DNA of 64,000 bases from Bacteroidota bacterium (GTDB lineage: Bacteria; Bacteroidota; Bacteroidia; Chitinophagales; Chitinophagaceae), in contig JADJJH010000003.1 in the NCBI GenBank assembly GCA_016706595.1, positions 372,001 to 436,000 on the forward strand, read 5' to 3'. The notes beneath the pieces are model-generated. The model made no database searches. It was not told the DNA's origin and saw only the letters and a list, made by a program, of their open reading frames with translations. Below, piece by piece: positions 35,673-44,573 of the stretch. The position numbers and the translations under genes were made by a program. How positions within the stretch are numbered: the first letter of the stretch is position 1; every line of letters begins with the position of its first letter.

Positions 35673-37550
35673 ATGACTAAAAAATCTATTCTCTTTTCCC
35701 TATTGTTAGTCTGTCTTACTTGTCTAAATATGTTTGCACAAGTAGTAGTAACTACCGAAAGTTTCGATGCAACAACTTATCCTCCAACCGGATGGAGCAT
35801 TAAACCGGCTCTCGGTGCCAATAATGTTTGGATACGACAAACGAGTCCGACCACTAACCCAACTACTACCTCTCATAGTGGTGCAGCTGTTTCTCGTTTT
35901 CGTAGCAGAAATGTTGCAGCGGGTACCAAACAAATTTTAGTAACACGTGCTATCGATTATACCAATCGCGGAACCAACACAGCGACCTTAAGTTTTTGGA
36001 TGTTTCGTGATAGTTTTTTAGTTGGCAATTTAGATAGTTTAACAGTTTGGGTGAATTCAACTGATACATTAGATGCGGGTGCAGTTAAATTAGGTACCAT
36101 TGCAAGAAACCGAACGATTAACATTCCGGATACTCAATCTGTAAATGGCTGGTATTTATATGTGTACTCAATACCGGTATCATTTACAGGAACAACTACA
36201 CGTTTTATTTTTGAAGGAACGGGCGAATCGGCCGTGGTTAATAGTGGGGCAAACATTTTTATCGATGATGTTTTTTTTGATGAATATCCAGCTATCTGCA
36301 CTGGAACACCTAGTGTGGGAAATATTGTAACACCGAGTCCGGTTTTATGTGGAGGTTCAGGTAGCGCTCTATTGTCCTTAAGTGCACCAATCAATGGTGT
36401 TTTAGGTATTACTTATAATTGGGAAAGTTCAGCAAGCTCAACCGGTCCATGGACTGGTGTAGGTACAAATCCAACGTATAATACAGGCATTATTACATCT
36501 ACCACATATTATCAATGTACTGTCAATTGTTCGTTTTCGAGTTTAAGTTATACTACGCCGGTTGATAGTGTTGTCGTTTCAAGCAATACACCTCCAACGG
36601 TTACCATTGCATCCACTACTAATGTATTTTGTGCTGGCGATTCAATGGGCGTTGAATTAATTGCAGGTGGAGCTGATACTTATTTATGGACACCGGCTGC
36701 AACTTTAAATGTAAATAATAATGATACTGTGTATGCATCGCCGACAGCAAATACACAATATACAGTGCTCGGTACCGACTTAAACGGATGTAGTGATACA
36801 GCCATGATAAATATCTCTTATAATGCCGGGCCAACTGTAAATATCACTGCAACGCCAAATGACACCGTTTGTGCAGGTACGCAAGTAATTTTGAATTCAG
36901 TACCAACGGGTGTAACAGGAAATGTTTATTTATGGAGTGATGGAATTACAAGTAGAAGAGATACTATTATTTTAAATGCAACTACTGCCTATTGGGTGAC
37001 AGTTACCAATGCAGCCGGATGTAGCAATTCAGATTCAGCACTGATTGTAGCCACTGATCCAACAGTAGCTAATTTTGGATACACAAGCAATGGTGCCACG
37101 TATACCTTCAGTGATAGTTCAATACTTGCATCAAACTGGACTTGGAGTTTTGGAGATGGTAATGGTAGTACAAACCAAAATCCGGTGTATACCTATTCAG
37201 CACCAGGAACCTATACCGTTACACTTATTGTAACCGGCGTTTCATGTAATGATGATACCATAACTATGGTGATTAATGTTTGGGCAACAGATTTAAATGA
37301 TATTGATAAGGACATACAAGTTTCAATTTATCCGAATCCGGCACAAAATAATTTACAAATCAGTCTTACAAACCAAGTAATTGACGAAGTAGTGATCCGA
37401 AATCAAATGGGCGAAAAAGTGATGTCATTCACCAATTCAACGGCAAGTCAAGAAATTTCTTTGCCGGTAAATCATTTAGCAAAGGGCATGTATTTTGCTG
37501 AAGTAACATCGAATGGCAAGCTGATTCCTATTAAATTCTTGAAAGATTAA
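35673..37550 (+). CDS. Secreted T9SS protein with lectin-like, Ig-like and PKD domains
   Basis: The 625-residue protein has a signal peptide ending LNMFAQ. The N-terminal domain (about residues 25-205) resembles the cleaved-adhesin or choice-of-anchor type (ESFDATTYPPTGWSIK, FWMFRDS, FIDDVFFDEYP). Ig-like repeats with cysteines follow (for example FCAGDSMGVELIAGG, then YTVLGTDLNGCSDTA). A PKD domain (about 470-545, WTWSFGDGNGST) precedes the C-terminal T9SS sorting domain (SIYPNPAQNNLQIS to IPIKFLKD). No enzymatic residue set is visible, so adhesion is the likely role. A matching promoter and terminator bracket the gene, so it is monocistronic. Confidence 0.86.
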   Translation: MTKKSILFSLLLVCLTCLNMFAQVVVTTESFDATTYPPTGWSIKPALGANNVWIRQTSPTTNPTTTSHSGAAVSRFRSRNVAAGTKQILVTRAIDYTNRGTNTATLSFWMFRDSFLVGNLDSLTVWVNSTDTLDAGAVKLGTIARNRTINIPDTQSVNGWYLYVYSIPVSFTGTTTRFIFEGTGESAVVNSGANIFIDDVFFDEYPAICTGTPSVGNIVTPSPVLCGGSGSALLSLSAPINGVLGITYNWESSASSTGPWTGVGTNPTYNTGIITSTTYYQCTVNCSFSSLSYTTPVDSVVVSSNTPPTVTIASTTNVFCAGDSMGVELIAGGADTYLWTPAATLNVNNNDTVYASPTANTQYTVLGTDLNGCSDTAMINISYNAGPTVNITATPNDTVCAGTQVILNSVPTGVTGNVYLWSDGITSRRDTIILNATTAYWVTVTNAAGCSNSDSALIVATDPTVANFGYTSNGATYTFSDSSILASNWTWSFGDGNGSTNQNPVYTYSAPGTYTVTLIVTGVSCNDDTITMVINVWATDLNDIDKDIQVSIYPNPAQNNLQISLTNQVIDEVVIRNQMGEKVMSFTNSTASQEISLPVNHLAKGMYFAEVTSNGKLIPIKFLKD

Positions 37551-37573
37551 TACATAGAAATTTATGTTTTGAA

Positions 37574-37606
37574 ACAGCCACTGATTTAAACTCAGTGGCT
37601 GTTTTT
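37574..37606 (+). terminator. Intrinsic terminator of the T9SS cargo gene
   Basis: ACAGCCACTGA and TCAGTGGCTGT form a perfect eleven-pair stem around TTTAAAC, followed by five T. Confidence 0.92.
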
Positions 37607-37701
37607 GTATTATCGGAAGGGTATTAAGATAAGAATTAATCTCTGTTTTTAATCTCAATATTTTGCACGAAATTTGCCCACATTATTTTATATAAAAGCA
37701 G

Positions 37702-38919
37702 ATGATTGAATTAAAAGTTCCACCGGTAGGTGAAAGTATAAATGAAGTAACCTTAATTAAATGGACTAAACCTGATGGGGCTTGGGTTGAGCGCGATGAG
37801 GTGCTGTGTGAATTAGAAAGTGAAAAGGCAACTTTTGAATTAAATGCCGAGCAAGCAGGTCTTTTAATACAGGTTGCCAAAGAAGGCGATAATTTAAGTA
37901 TTGGCGATTTAGCTTGTAAAATTGATGAAACCGCAGCTCGGCCTGCTACCGTTGAAATACCCGCGCCAACGAAGGCACCTGTACTTGAAACAAAATCGCC
38001 CGATTTGTTTACTGCAGCAACTCTACCTGCAGTGGAAGTCAAAGCAACGCCTCTAGCCAATCAAATAATTGTAGATAAACATGTTGATGTAAGCGCTGTA
38101 AAAGGAAGTGGGTCAAACGGACGAATTACCAAATTGGATGTACTCAATGCATTGCAAAAGCCGGGTGTGCCTGAACATATTGAACTCAATTCGCGAAACG
38201 AAGATCGCCAGAAGATGAGCAATCTTCGCAAAACAATTAGCAGACGATTGGTTGAAGCGAAGAATAGTACAGCCATGCTTACAACGTTTAACGAAGTAGA
38301 TATGGGGGCTATCATGGAAATTAGAACGAAGTTTAAAGATTCATTTAAAGAAAAACATGGTGTAGGCCTAGGCTTCATGAGTTTTTTTACCAAAGCTTGT
38401 TGTATTGCTTTGCAAGAATGGAAGGCCGTAAATGCCTATATAGATGGTGATGAAATTATTTATCACAATTATTGTGATATCTCAATTGCCGTAAGTGCAC
38501 CAAAAGGATTGGTAGTACCTGTTATTCGAAATGCCGAAAGTATGGATATGGCTGAAATCGAAACTAAGGTTATTGAATTAGCGACCAAAGCAAAAGAGAA
38601 TAAATTGAGCATTGAAGAAATGACCGGCGGTACATTTACCATAACCAATGGAGGTGTATTTGGCTCATTAATGAGCACCCCAATTATTAATATTCCGCAA
38701 TCTGCTATCTTAGGGATGCATAAAATTCAAGATCGGCCAATGGCAATTAACGGACAAGTAGTTATTCGTCCAATGATGTATTTGGCTTTGAGCTATGATC
38801 ATCGAATTATTGATGGAAGAGAGAGCGTTGGATTTTTAGTAAGGGTGAAAGAATTACTTGAGCAACCGAATTTATTGCTTGCGGGTAAAGATCCGGTGAA
38901 ACTTTTATTAGGCGTTTAG
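37702..38919 (+). CDS. odhB: Dihydrolipoyllysine-residue succinyltransferase (E2 of 2-oxoglutarate dehydrogenase)
   Basis: The 405-residue E2 has a lipoyl domain (residues 1-75, with the lipoylated lysine in ELESEKATFEL), an Ala/Pro-rich linker, a peripheral subunit-binding domain (about 115-150, VSAVKGSGSNGRITKLDV) and the acyltransferase core with MSNLRKTISRRLVEAK and the active-site YDHRIIDGRE near the C-terminus. These agree with the succinyl-transferring branch. It works in the tricarboxylic acid cycle with E1 (sucA), which is not in the window. The next gene follows after five bases, so the two are probably co-transcribed. Confidence 0.93.
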   Translation: MIELKVPPVGESINEVTLIKWTKPDGAWVERDEVLCELESEKATFELNAEQAGLLIQVAKEGDNLSIGDLACKIDETAARPATVEIPAPTKAPVLETKSPDLFTAATLPAVEVKATPLANQIIVDKHVDVSAVKGSGSNGRITKLDVLNALQKPGVPEHIELNSRNEDRQKMSNLRKTISRRLVEAKNSTAMLTTFNEVDMGAIMEIRTKFKDSFKEKHGVGLGFMSFFTKACCIALQEWKAVNAYIDGDEIIYHNYCDISIAVSAPKGLVVPVIRNAESMDMAEIETKVIELATKAKENKLSIEEMTGGTFTITNGGVFGSLMSTPIINIPQSAILGMHKIQDRPMAINGQVVIRPMMYLALSYDHRIIDGRESVGFLVRVKELLEQPNLLLAGKDPVKLLLGV

Positions 38920-38924
38920 TACCT

Positions 38925-40091
38925 ATGTTTGTTGATGCTTATTTTCAGGTAGCCACTCATTTATTTGAACAATACCAATTACAGATGCCTTTAGCAGAGT
39001 ATCTGAAAAATTACTTTCGAAGCAATAAAAAGTATGGTTCTCGTGATCGAAAATTTATAAGTGAACTTTTATATGGTGTTTATCGATTGGGTAAATTGAA
39101 TGATTTTTTATCACTCAGAAATCGCATGTTAATTGGTGCATTTTTAGGTGGAAGATTGCCCAAATTATTTTTCGAAAAATCTGGATTTGAATTAAGTGAA
39201 CTTTATGATAAAACATTTGATGAGAAACGCGAAGAAGTTGAATCATATTTCAAGTGCAATTTTTCCTTGCTATTTTCCTTAAGCAAGGAAATTACAACTG
39301 AGCATTTTATTAGGAATTTATATAGTGAACCAAGGATTTTTATTCGAGTTCGAAAGAATATCGACGAAGTGAAAAAGATCTTGACTAAAAATAATATTGC
39401 TTTTGAAATTTACGGAACAAATTGCTTTGCCTTACAAAATAAGGTGAATCTTGAAACTTTGTTAGCACCCGAAGATTACGTGATTCAAGATTATGCCTCG
39501 CAAAGTACAGGTGAATTTTTATTTCCCCGTAAGGGCGAAACCTGGTGGGATTGTTGTGCAGCCAGCGGTGGCAAATCGATTATGTTGCTTGATAAATGTA
39601 AGTCTGTAAAATTGCAAGTAAGCGATATTCGTTCTTCCATACTTGCCAATTTAAAGCAACGAATGAAGCGCTATGGTTATGATGACTTTTACCGTGCAAG
39701 TGTTGTAGATGCAAGTAAAGATTCGGGTTCTAATACAATTCAATCTTTTGATCATATTCTTTGTGATGCGCCATGCAGTGGTTCCGGTACATGGGCACGA
39801 TCTCCTGAAAATTTTTATTTTTTTAACGAAGAGAAATTGAAGGAGTTTGCTAAGTTGCAAAAATCTATTTTACTCAATCTGTTATTAAATGTAAAACCCA
39901 ATACAAGTTTGGTATACATTACTTGTAGTGTTTTTGTAGCTGAAAATGAAGAAGTAATTTATGATGTGATGAAACTGACAACTCATTTTTCAGTTACAAC
40001 CGAAATTATAAATGCTTATACTAAGGGTGGGGATGCGATGTTTGTTGCGGTGTTTAAAAATAGTAATGACAGGATTTTAAATCGAGCTTAA
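38925..40091 (+). CDS. RsmB/NOP2/Sun-family RNA (cytosine-5-)-methyltransferase
   Basis: The 388-residue protein has an N-terminal NusB-like helical part and a C-terminal Rossmann methyltransferase. Motif I is WWDCCAASGGKSIMLLDK, motif IV is CDAPCSGSGTWARSPE with one active cysteine, and motif VI is YITCSVFVAENE with the second. The family methylates C967 of 16S rRNA (RsmB) or related positions. Bacteroidota members are divergent, so the exact base is uncertain. It lies five bases after odhB, with no functional link known. Confidence 0.85.
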   Translation: MFVDAYFQVATHLFEQYQLQMPLAEYLKNYFRSNKKYGSRDRKFISELLYGVYRLGKLNDFLSLRNRMLIGAFLGGRLPKLFFEKSGFELSELYDKTFDEKREEVESYFKCNFSLLFSLSKEITTEHFIRNLYSEPRIFIRVRKNIDEVKKILTKNNIAFEIYGTNCFALQNKVNLETLLAPEDYVIQDYASQSTGEFLFPRKGETWWDCCAASGGKSIMLLDKCKSVKLQVSDIRSSILANLKQRMKRYGYDDFYRASVVDASKDSGSNTIQSFDHILCDAPCSGSGTWARSPENFYFFNEEKLKEFAKLQKSILLNLLLNVKPNTSLVYITCSVFVAENEEVIYDVMKLTTHFSVTTEIINAYTKGGDAMFVAVFKNSNDRILNRA

Positions 40092-40119
40092 CGCAGAAAT
40101 CGGACATGAGTTACAAACT

Positions 40120-40935
40120 CTATGGTATGTCAAATTGAATAAGCTTCTGCACCCGCTTCCCATTTTTCGTACCAATAATTCTCCATTGAGATGAAACCAA
40201 AGTGAGTTTGCAAGGAGCATCGGTATATGATTTTGTTTTGCTTATTAAGCTCATCCATTGTTGAATAGCTTCTCGATTTTTCTTTTTCTTGCGTAACTCA
40301 CGATCGAGGGCATTTTTTATTTTAGAGGCATCAGTTGCAAAAAATTGTAAACTATTACTTCCTAATGAAATATAGGTGGTATTTTTTCCGGCTAAGGTCG
40401 ACCATGGTGAAATAAATTTTCCAAGATCATGCAATACAAATGCTTCGGTGCCATTATCAACCAATAAGCGCGTAAAAGTCCGTTGTTCAACTTTTACATT
40501 TTCTAAACCACTCACACGCAAACTCATTTCGTTCATATTTCCTGCATCTCGAACGTAGGAAACGCTGTTTAAGTTTCTTTCATCTTGCGAAGTGTTTAAG
40601 GCATGTGCACTGAGTCCATCAAAAACTACATCACATTCTGTAAAGTGAATAGTGAAACCACGTAAAGGTATTGAGGTGTTTTTGTCTTCTAATTTTTTTA
40701 CTGATTTAGCACTATCAATTTGTGTCATCATTTCAGTAATCTCACCTTCTGCACTTTTCTTTTTTGTTGGTGAAATATCTTGCGTAACATTTACAAGATA
40801 TTGATTTTCCTTTTCGGTTACTATCATGCTCGAATCGCCTAGCACAATAGGTTTAGTTTCAGTAACCTTTTCATCGCAAGAAATGAAAGTTAAACATAGC
40901 CACGCAGTAGTAAAAAGATAAGAAGGGTACTTCAT
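40120..40935 (-). CDS. Hypothetical lipoprotein
   Basis: I recognise no family. The 271-residue product starts with a lipoprotein signal and lipobox LTFISC (Cys20), so it is lipid-anchored. The mature part has a polar linker rich in Glu, Lys and Thr (about residues 25-90), then a region with GFTIHFTECDVVFDG and LHDLGKFISPW, and a basic segment RELRKKKKNRE near residue 237. It is convergent with the RsmB-like gene, with only 28 bases between the stop codons. Confidence 0.7.
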   Translation of the reverse strand: MKYPSYLFTTAWLCLTFISCDEKVTETKPIVLGDSSMIVTEKENQYLVNVTQDISPTKKKSAEGEITEMMTQIDSAKSVKKLEDKNTSIPLRGFTIHFTECDVVFDGLSAHALNTSQDERNLNSVSYVRDAGNMNEMSLRVSGLENVKVEQRTFTRLLVDNGTEAFVLHDLGKFISPWSTLAGKNTTYISLGSNSLQFFATDASKIKNALDRELRKKKKNREAIQQWMSLISKTKSYTDAPCKLTLVSSQWRIIGTKNGKRVQKLIQFDIP

Positions 40936-41077
40936 CGGGGTAAAAATAGTAAAACTTGTGAATTCTCTATGGATAATAAAGTTATAATCGACTTATGAGC
41001 AGATTATTTAATGTAGATTATTGAACCTAACTGAATCTTTTCAACCTAGGATTAAAACTTCATAGGATAGAAATATT

Positions 41078-41190
41078 GTGGCAATGCCGAAATATCAGGT
41101 AAGCGGATACCAAAAACCTTAAGCCTAGCAGGGTGAGGAGTAGCAATAAAAAAACCTGCCTCTTGGGCAAACAGGCATGTTTGCCACCCA
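41078..41190 (-). repeat. Intergenic dispersed repeat, diverged copy 3
   Basis: Read on the minus strand this 113-base element begins TGGGTGGCAAACATGCCT (15 of 18 bases as in the other copies) and ends GGTATCC...CGGCATTGCCAC. It contains a local hairpin GGCAAACA-TGCC-TGTTTGCC and then a run of seven T, so it could stop transcription on the minus strand. A 64-codon open frame across it is not credible as a gene. Confidence 0.55.
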
Positions 41191-41215
41191 AATAAATTTT
41201 ATTAAGCATTAGGCG

Positions 41216-41246
41216 TTTGTCAACGTAATTTGCTGCACTATATTTG
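41216..41246 (+). promoter_or_regulatory. Bacteroidota-type promoter of aroQ, full match
   Basis: TTTG at 41216-41219, a 19-base spacer and TATATTTG at 41239-41246 match both consensus boxes exactly. The aroQ ATG follows 19 bases after the -7 box. Confidence 0.75.
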
Positions 41247-41265
41247 AGCATCAAAGTAAAAGAAA

Positions 41266-41679
41266 ATGAAAATTGCCATCATCAATGGACCGAATTTGAA
41301 TTTAGTAGGAAAACGGGAATTAGAAATCTATGGAAAGGTAGGTATGGATGAATACATTGACTCATTAATGAACAAATATGCCAATCAAGAAATAAGTTAT
41401 TTTCAAAGTAATATTGAAGGTGAATTGATAGATGAAATTCAAGCCAAAGGTTTTACTGTAGATGCAATTATCTTGAATGCCGGAGGATATTCACATACCT
41501 CTGTATCTATTGCCGATGCCGTGAAAGCGGTTCCATGCAAAGTGATCGAAGTTCATATTTCAAATATTTTTGCGCGAGAAGAATATCGTAAGCATTCATT
41601 TTTGAGCGCTGTTTGCGATGGATTAATAAGCGGTTTTGGACTAAAAGTTTACGAGCTTGCTGTACTTAGTTTGAAGTAA
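41266..41679 (+). CDS. aroQ: 3-dehydroquinate dehydratase, type II
   Basis: The 137-residue enzyme removes water from 3-dehydroquinate in the shikimate pathway and forms a dodecamer. The flexible-lid motif INGPNLNLVGKRELEIYG carries the catalytic Arg and Tyr. FQSNIEGELID, LNAGGYSHTSVSIADA and the base-bearing EVHISNIFAREEYR with HSF follow in the expected order. The size is normal. It is monocistronic with its own promoter. Confidence 0.96.
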   Translation: MKIAIINGPNLNLVGKRELEIYGKVGMDEYIDSLMNKYANQEISYFQSNIEGELIDEIQAKGFTVDAIILNAGGYSHTSVSIADAVKAVPCKVIEVHISNIFAREEYRKHSFLSAVCDGLISGFGLKVYELAVLSLK

Positions 41680-41686
41680 TTTCTTC

Positions 41687-41812
41687 AACCACAGAGGTCA
41701 TACAGATTTTGAAATTGTGCCAGTGTTATGAAGTTTAGCGTATTTTTTTTTGACATATTGGTCATGTAGGATTTGAATAAGAAGCTAAACTTTCTACACA
41801 AACTCTGTGGTA
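41687..41812. repeat. Nested inverted repeat between aroQ and a lipoprotein gene
   Basis: The outer arms AACCACAGAG (41687-41696) and CTCTGTGGT (41803-41811) and the inner arms AGTTTAGC (41732-41739) and GCTAAACT (41784-41791) are in matching nested order. The whole 126-base block could form one long interrupted stem. A run of eight T lies in the loop near 41743. It fills the convergent gap and may end transcription from both sides. Confidence 0.65.
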
Positions 41813-41821
41813 AAATTTCCC

Positions 41822-42268
41822 TTATTTTACTAAAATCAAATCTTCGGTTTGAATGGTATTGCTCACATGTCCTGCTTTGTCTTTGATAAAAATATCCCAA
41901 TGCAAGGTATCAGAGTTGATATGTGCTGTATCGCTACGCAATAATAACCAAGCCGATAAATATGAAATGGTAACCGTGCCTTTTAAGCCTTTATTTGGTC
42001 CGTAATCCGATGGGATTTCCGGGATTTCCATGATAATTTCAGTTGAATCTCTGCTATCTTTTAAATATAAATTTTTTGTGTTAAAGCCAATATCTCCATC
42101 ACCATCTTCAATAATAAATGAAATGATAGTGCCACCATTTGATGAACCGGCTTGAACAATTTTTGGTTGCATGGATTTGTACGTAATTTTGGGAACTTCC
42201 GAAAGGGTGGATTTTCGAGAGCAAGCAAAAAGTGAAAGCGATAAGCAAATTATTATCAACCGGTTCAT
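41822..42268 (-). CDS. Hypothetical lipoprotein
   Basis: The 148-residue lipoprotein was started at MNRLIIICLSLSLFAC, which has a clear lipobox (Cys16). The longer frame upstream crosses the start of the divergent gene. The mature part contains ISFIIEDGDGDIGF, an acidic calcium-loop-like segment, and WDIFIKDKAGHVSNT at the end, a beta-sandwich appearance. No family is recognised with certainty, though similar short lipoproteins are frequent in Bacteroidota. Its start lies 23 bases from that of the LuxE-like gene, with a minus-strand TACTTTTG at 42273-42280. Confidence 0.7.
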   Translation of the reverse strand: MNRLIIICLSLSLFACSRKSTLSEVPKITYKSMQPKIVQAGSSNGGTIISFIIEDGDGDIGFNTKNLYLKDSRDSTEIIMEIPEIPSDYGPNKGLKGTVTISYLSAWLLLRSDTAHINSDTLHWDIFIKDKAGHVSNTIQTEDLILVK

Positions 42269-42291
42269 AAAACAAAAGTAAGGGATTTCAG

Positions 42292-43287
42292 ATGAGTATA
42301 ACGAAGTTAGTAAGCCAAATATTTGATGGTACAGAGACTGAATTTGAAGAGTTTGCATTGCAAATTTTTCACGAGCAATATAAGCATGTCGATATTTATA
42401 GAAGTTATATAGATATGATTGGCAAAGATGTGAATCAAATTCACTCAATTATAGACATTCCATTTTTACCCATTCAATTTTTTAAATCGCATAAAGTCAT
42501 CTCAAATAGACATCAGAATGCCCATGATGAATTTATTTGCTTTGAAAGTAGCGGAACTACTTCTGAAATGAAAAGCAGGCATATTATACAAGATATTAGT
42601 TTATATCAAACTTCATTTGAGAAAGGGTTCCAGCATTTTTTCGCAGCCCCTAATGAGTATTGTATTCTAGCCTTATTGCCATCTTATCTCGAACGTAGTT
42701 CATCATCGTTGGTATATATGATGGCACATTTGATAGAGGCAAGCCAAAACCCGCTAAGTGGGTTTTATTTGTATGAACACGAAAAATTGCACAAAGTAAT
42801 TAGTGAACTTGAAGGTAAGAAGCAAGCTACTTTATTATTTGGTGTAACCTATGCTTTGCTAGATTATGCCGAAAAATTTCCTCAACAATTGCAATACACC
42901 AAAATTGTAGAAACAGGCGGTATGAAAGGGCGACGAGTAGAATTGTCGAGAGAAGAAGTGCATTATGCATTGAAGCAAGCTTTTGCTTTAACACAAGTTT
43001 ATTCTGAGTATGGAATGACTGAATTGTTATCACAAGCTTATTCATTAGGTGACGGAATTTTTCGAACACCTGCCTGGATGAAAGTTTTAGTGAGGGATGA
43101 GTATGATCCATTTCACGTTCAAAAAGAAGGAAAAGGGGTTTTAAATATCATCGATTTGGCGAATGTGAATAGTTGCTCATTTATTGCTTCTGAAGATATA
43201 GGTGTTGTTCATAAGGATGCATCATTTGAAGTAAAGGGTAGGCTCGATCAAGCAGATTTGCGAGGCTGTAGTTTGATGTTGGTTTAG
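42292..43287 (+). CDS. LuxE-like acyl-protein synthetase / acyl-adenylating family protein
   Basis: The 331-residue protein resembles LuxE, the ATP-dependent acyl-protein synthetase of bacterial luminescence, and the wider adenylate-forming fold. The phosphate-binding loop is FESSGTTSEMKSRH, and VETGGMKGRRVEL, QVYSEYGMTELLSQAY and ASEDIGVVHKD follow in family order. No other lux genes (luxAB, luxC, luxD) are nearby, so it is not a luminescence gene here. Stand-alone copies are common in Bacteroidota, where they may activate a fatty acid or a carboxylate; the substrate is unknown. Confidence 0.82.
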   Translation: MSITKLVSQIFDGTETEFEEFALQIFHEQYKHVDIYRSYIDMIGKDVNQIHSIIDIPFLPIQFFKSHKVISNRHQNAHDEFICFESSGTTSEMKSRHIIQDISLYQTSFEKGFQHFFAAPNEYCILALLPSYLERSSSSLVYMMAHLIEASQNPLSGFYLYEHEKLHKVISELEGKKQATLLFGVTYALLDYAEKFPQQLQYTKIVETGGMKGRRVELSREEVHYALKQAFALTQVYSEYGMTELLSQAYSLGDGIFRTPAWMKVLVRDEYDPFHVQKEGKGVLNIIDLANVNSCSFIASEDIGVVHKDASFEVKGRLDQADLRGCSLMLV

Positions 43288-43330
43288 TAAGAAGTGCTAG
43301 TAAGAAAACGCCAATTTCTGCGGTATGCTT

Positions 43331-43376
43331 GCAAAATAAACGTTCATTTACTCGAGTAAATTCTATTTTATTTTGC
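43331..43376. repeat. Intergenic hairpin with 16-base central palindrome
   Basis: The outer arms GCAAAATAAA (43331-43340) and TTTATTTTGC (43367-43376) enclose the perfect palindrome ATTTACTCGAGTAAAT (43346-43361). It lies between the LuxE-like gene and the thioredoxin-like pair. No T-run follows directly, so it is not a standard terminator. Confidence 0.65.
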
Positions 43377-43452
43377 TTCGTAAGCCTTGAACTTGACCTT
43401 TTATTTTCAGGCATGCGCGCTTTCTTGCTTACACTAACTATATTTGACAATC

Positions 43453-43941
43453 ATGAAAAAATATATCGGAATAGTTTTAGTGATTTTATTTGGTATGTCT
43501 CACACAATGTCAGCTACTAATAAAGTGCATGTCGAAAAATTTGCATGGTATAAATTATTACGCAATAGCAAAACCGATACAACGTATGTACTTAATTTTT
43601 GGGCAACATGGTGTATGCCTTGTATTGAAGAGTTGCCAGTTTTTGAAGACATCAATAAAAAATTCACAAACGAAAAAGTGAAAGTTATTTTGGTAAGTCT
43701 CGACCACATTAAAAAAATGGATATCACCTTACAACCTTATATCGATAAAAAAGGAATTACAACAGAAGTGGTATTGTTGAACGAGCCGGACTTTAACTCA
43801 TGGATAGATTTAGTTGATAAAAAATGGGAAGGCTCAATTCCATGTACCGTAATTTTTAATACCTCTAAAAAATTTTACCAACTTATCGAACGCCAAGTAA
43901 GTGAGCAAGAACTTGAAGAAATTATTCAATCATTAAAATAA
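43453..43941 (+). CDS. TlpA/thioredoxin-like periplasmic protein
   Basis: The 162-residue protein has a signal peptide (about residues 1-20, ending HTMSA). The thioredoxin fold carries the active site WATWCMPCIEE and the cis-proline segment GSIPCTVIF. It should act in the periplasm as a disulphide reductase or oxidase of the TlpA/ResA group. The next gene, also thioredoxin-fold, begins 12 bases further on, so they form an operon. A perfect TATATTTG lies at 43439-43446, only six bases before the start. Confidence 0.85.
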   Translation: MKKYIGIVLVILFGMSHTMSATNKVHVEKFAWYKLLRNSKTDTTYVLNFWATWCMPCIEELPVFEDINKKFTNEKVKVILVSLDHIKKMDITLQPYIDKKGITTEVVLLNEPDFNSWIDLVDKKWEGSIPCTVIFNTSKKFYQLIERQVSEQELEEIIQSLK

Positions 43942-43953
43942 AATTATAATTAG

Positions 43954-44568
43954 ATGAAAACCATTACATGCTTACTAGCAACGCTATTTACTTTAGCATT
44001 ACTTTCTTTTACAAAGCCTGAACCGAATGCTTATCAAATAAATGATGCGGCCCGGGATTTTAGTCTGAAAAATGTTGATGGAAAATATGTGGCACTGAAA
44101 GACTATTCCAAGGCAAAAGGAATTATTTTAATTTTCACCTGCAATCATTGTCCTTTTTCAAAAGCATATGAAGATCGTATCATTACATTACATAACAAGT
44201 ATGAAGCAAAAGGGTTTCCGGTGGTTGCTATAAACTCAAATGATGCAATTGCCTATCCTGAAGATTCGTATGAGAATATGCAAGAAAGAGCAAAAGATAA
44301 AAAATTCCCATTTGCGTATTTACACGATGAAAGCCAAGAAATTGCAAAAATGTATGGGGCAACCAAAACACCTCATGTGTATTTATTATTGAAAGTAAAA
44401 GATAAATTTATTGTTCGCTATATTGGTGCTATTGATGACAATAGCAATGAACCCGAATTGGTAAAACAGAAATATGTTGAGCAAGCAATTACTGAAATTT
44501 TGAGCGGGCAAGAAATTTCGCTGCCATTTACGAAAGCGATTGGTTGTTCAATTAAATGGAAAAAATAA
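43954..44568 (+). CDS. Thioredoxin family (AhpC/TSA-like) secreted protein
   Basis: The 204-residue protein has an N-terminal signal peptide and a thioredoxin fold: DFSLKNVDGKYVALKDY, then the motif TCNHCPFSKAYEDR, KTPHVYLL with the cis-proline, and a C-terminal CSIKWK shared by this subfamily. The CxxC is CNHC, typical of the secreted peroxiredoxin-like group with unknown partners. It probably acts in the periplasm together with the upstream TlpA-like protein, with which it is co-transcribed. Confidence 0.85.
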   Translation: MKTITCLLATLFTLALLSFTKPEPNAYQINDAARDFSLKNVDGKYVALKDYSKAKGIILIFTCNHCPFSKAYEDRIITLHNKYEAKGFPVVAINSNDAIAYPEDSYENMQERAKDKKFPFAYLHDESQEIAKMYGATKTPHVYLLLKVKDKFIVRYIGAIDDNSNEPELVKQKYVEQAITEILSGQEISLPFTKAIGCSIKWKK

Positions 44569-44573
44569 TCTAA

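Noticed and set aside
41060..41254. 64-codon minus-strand open frame before aroQ
   Set aside because: It covers the diverged repeat copy at 41078-41190, including a T-run read as a leucine stretch.
42292..43287. Luminescence operon suggested by the LuxE-like gene
   Set aside because: No luxA, luxB, luxC or luxD is present nearby, and stand-alone LuxE-like genes are common in Bacteroidota.
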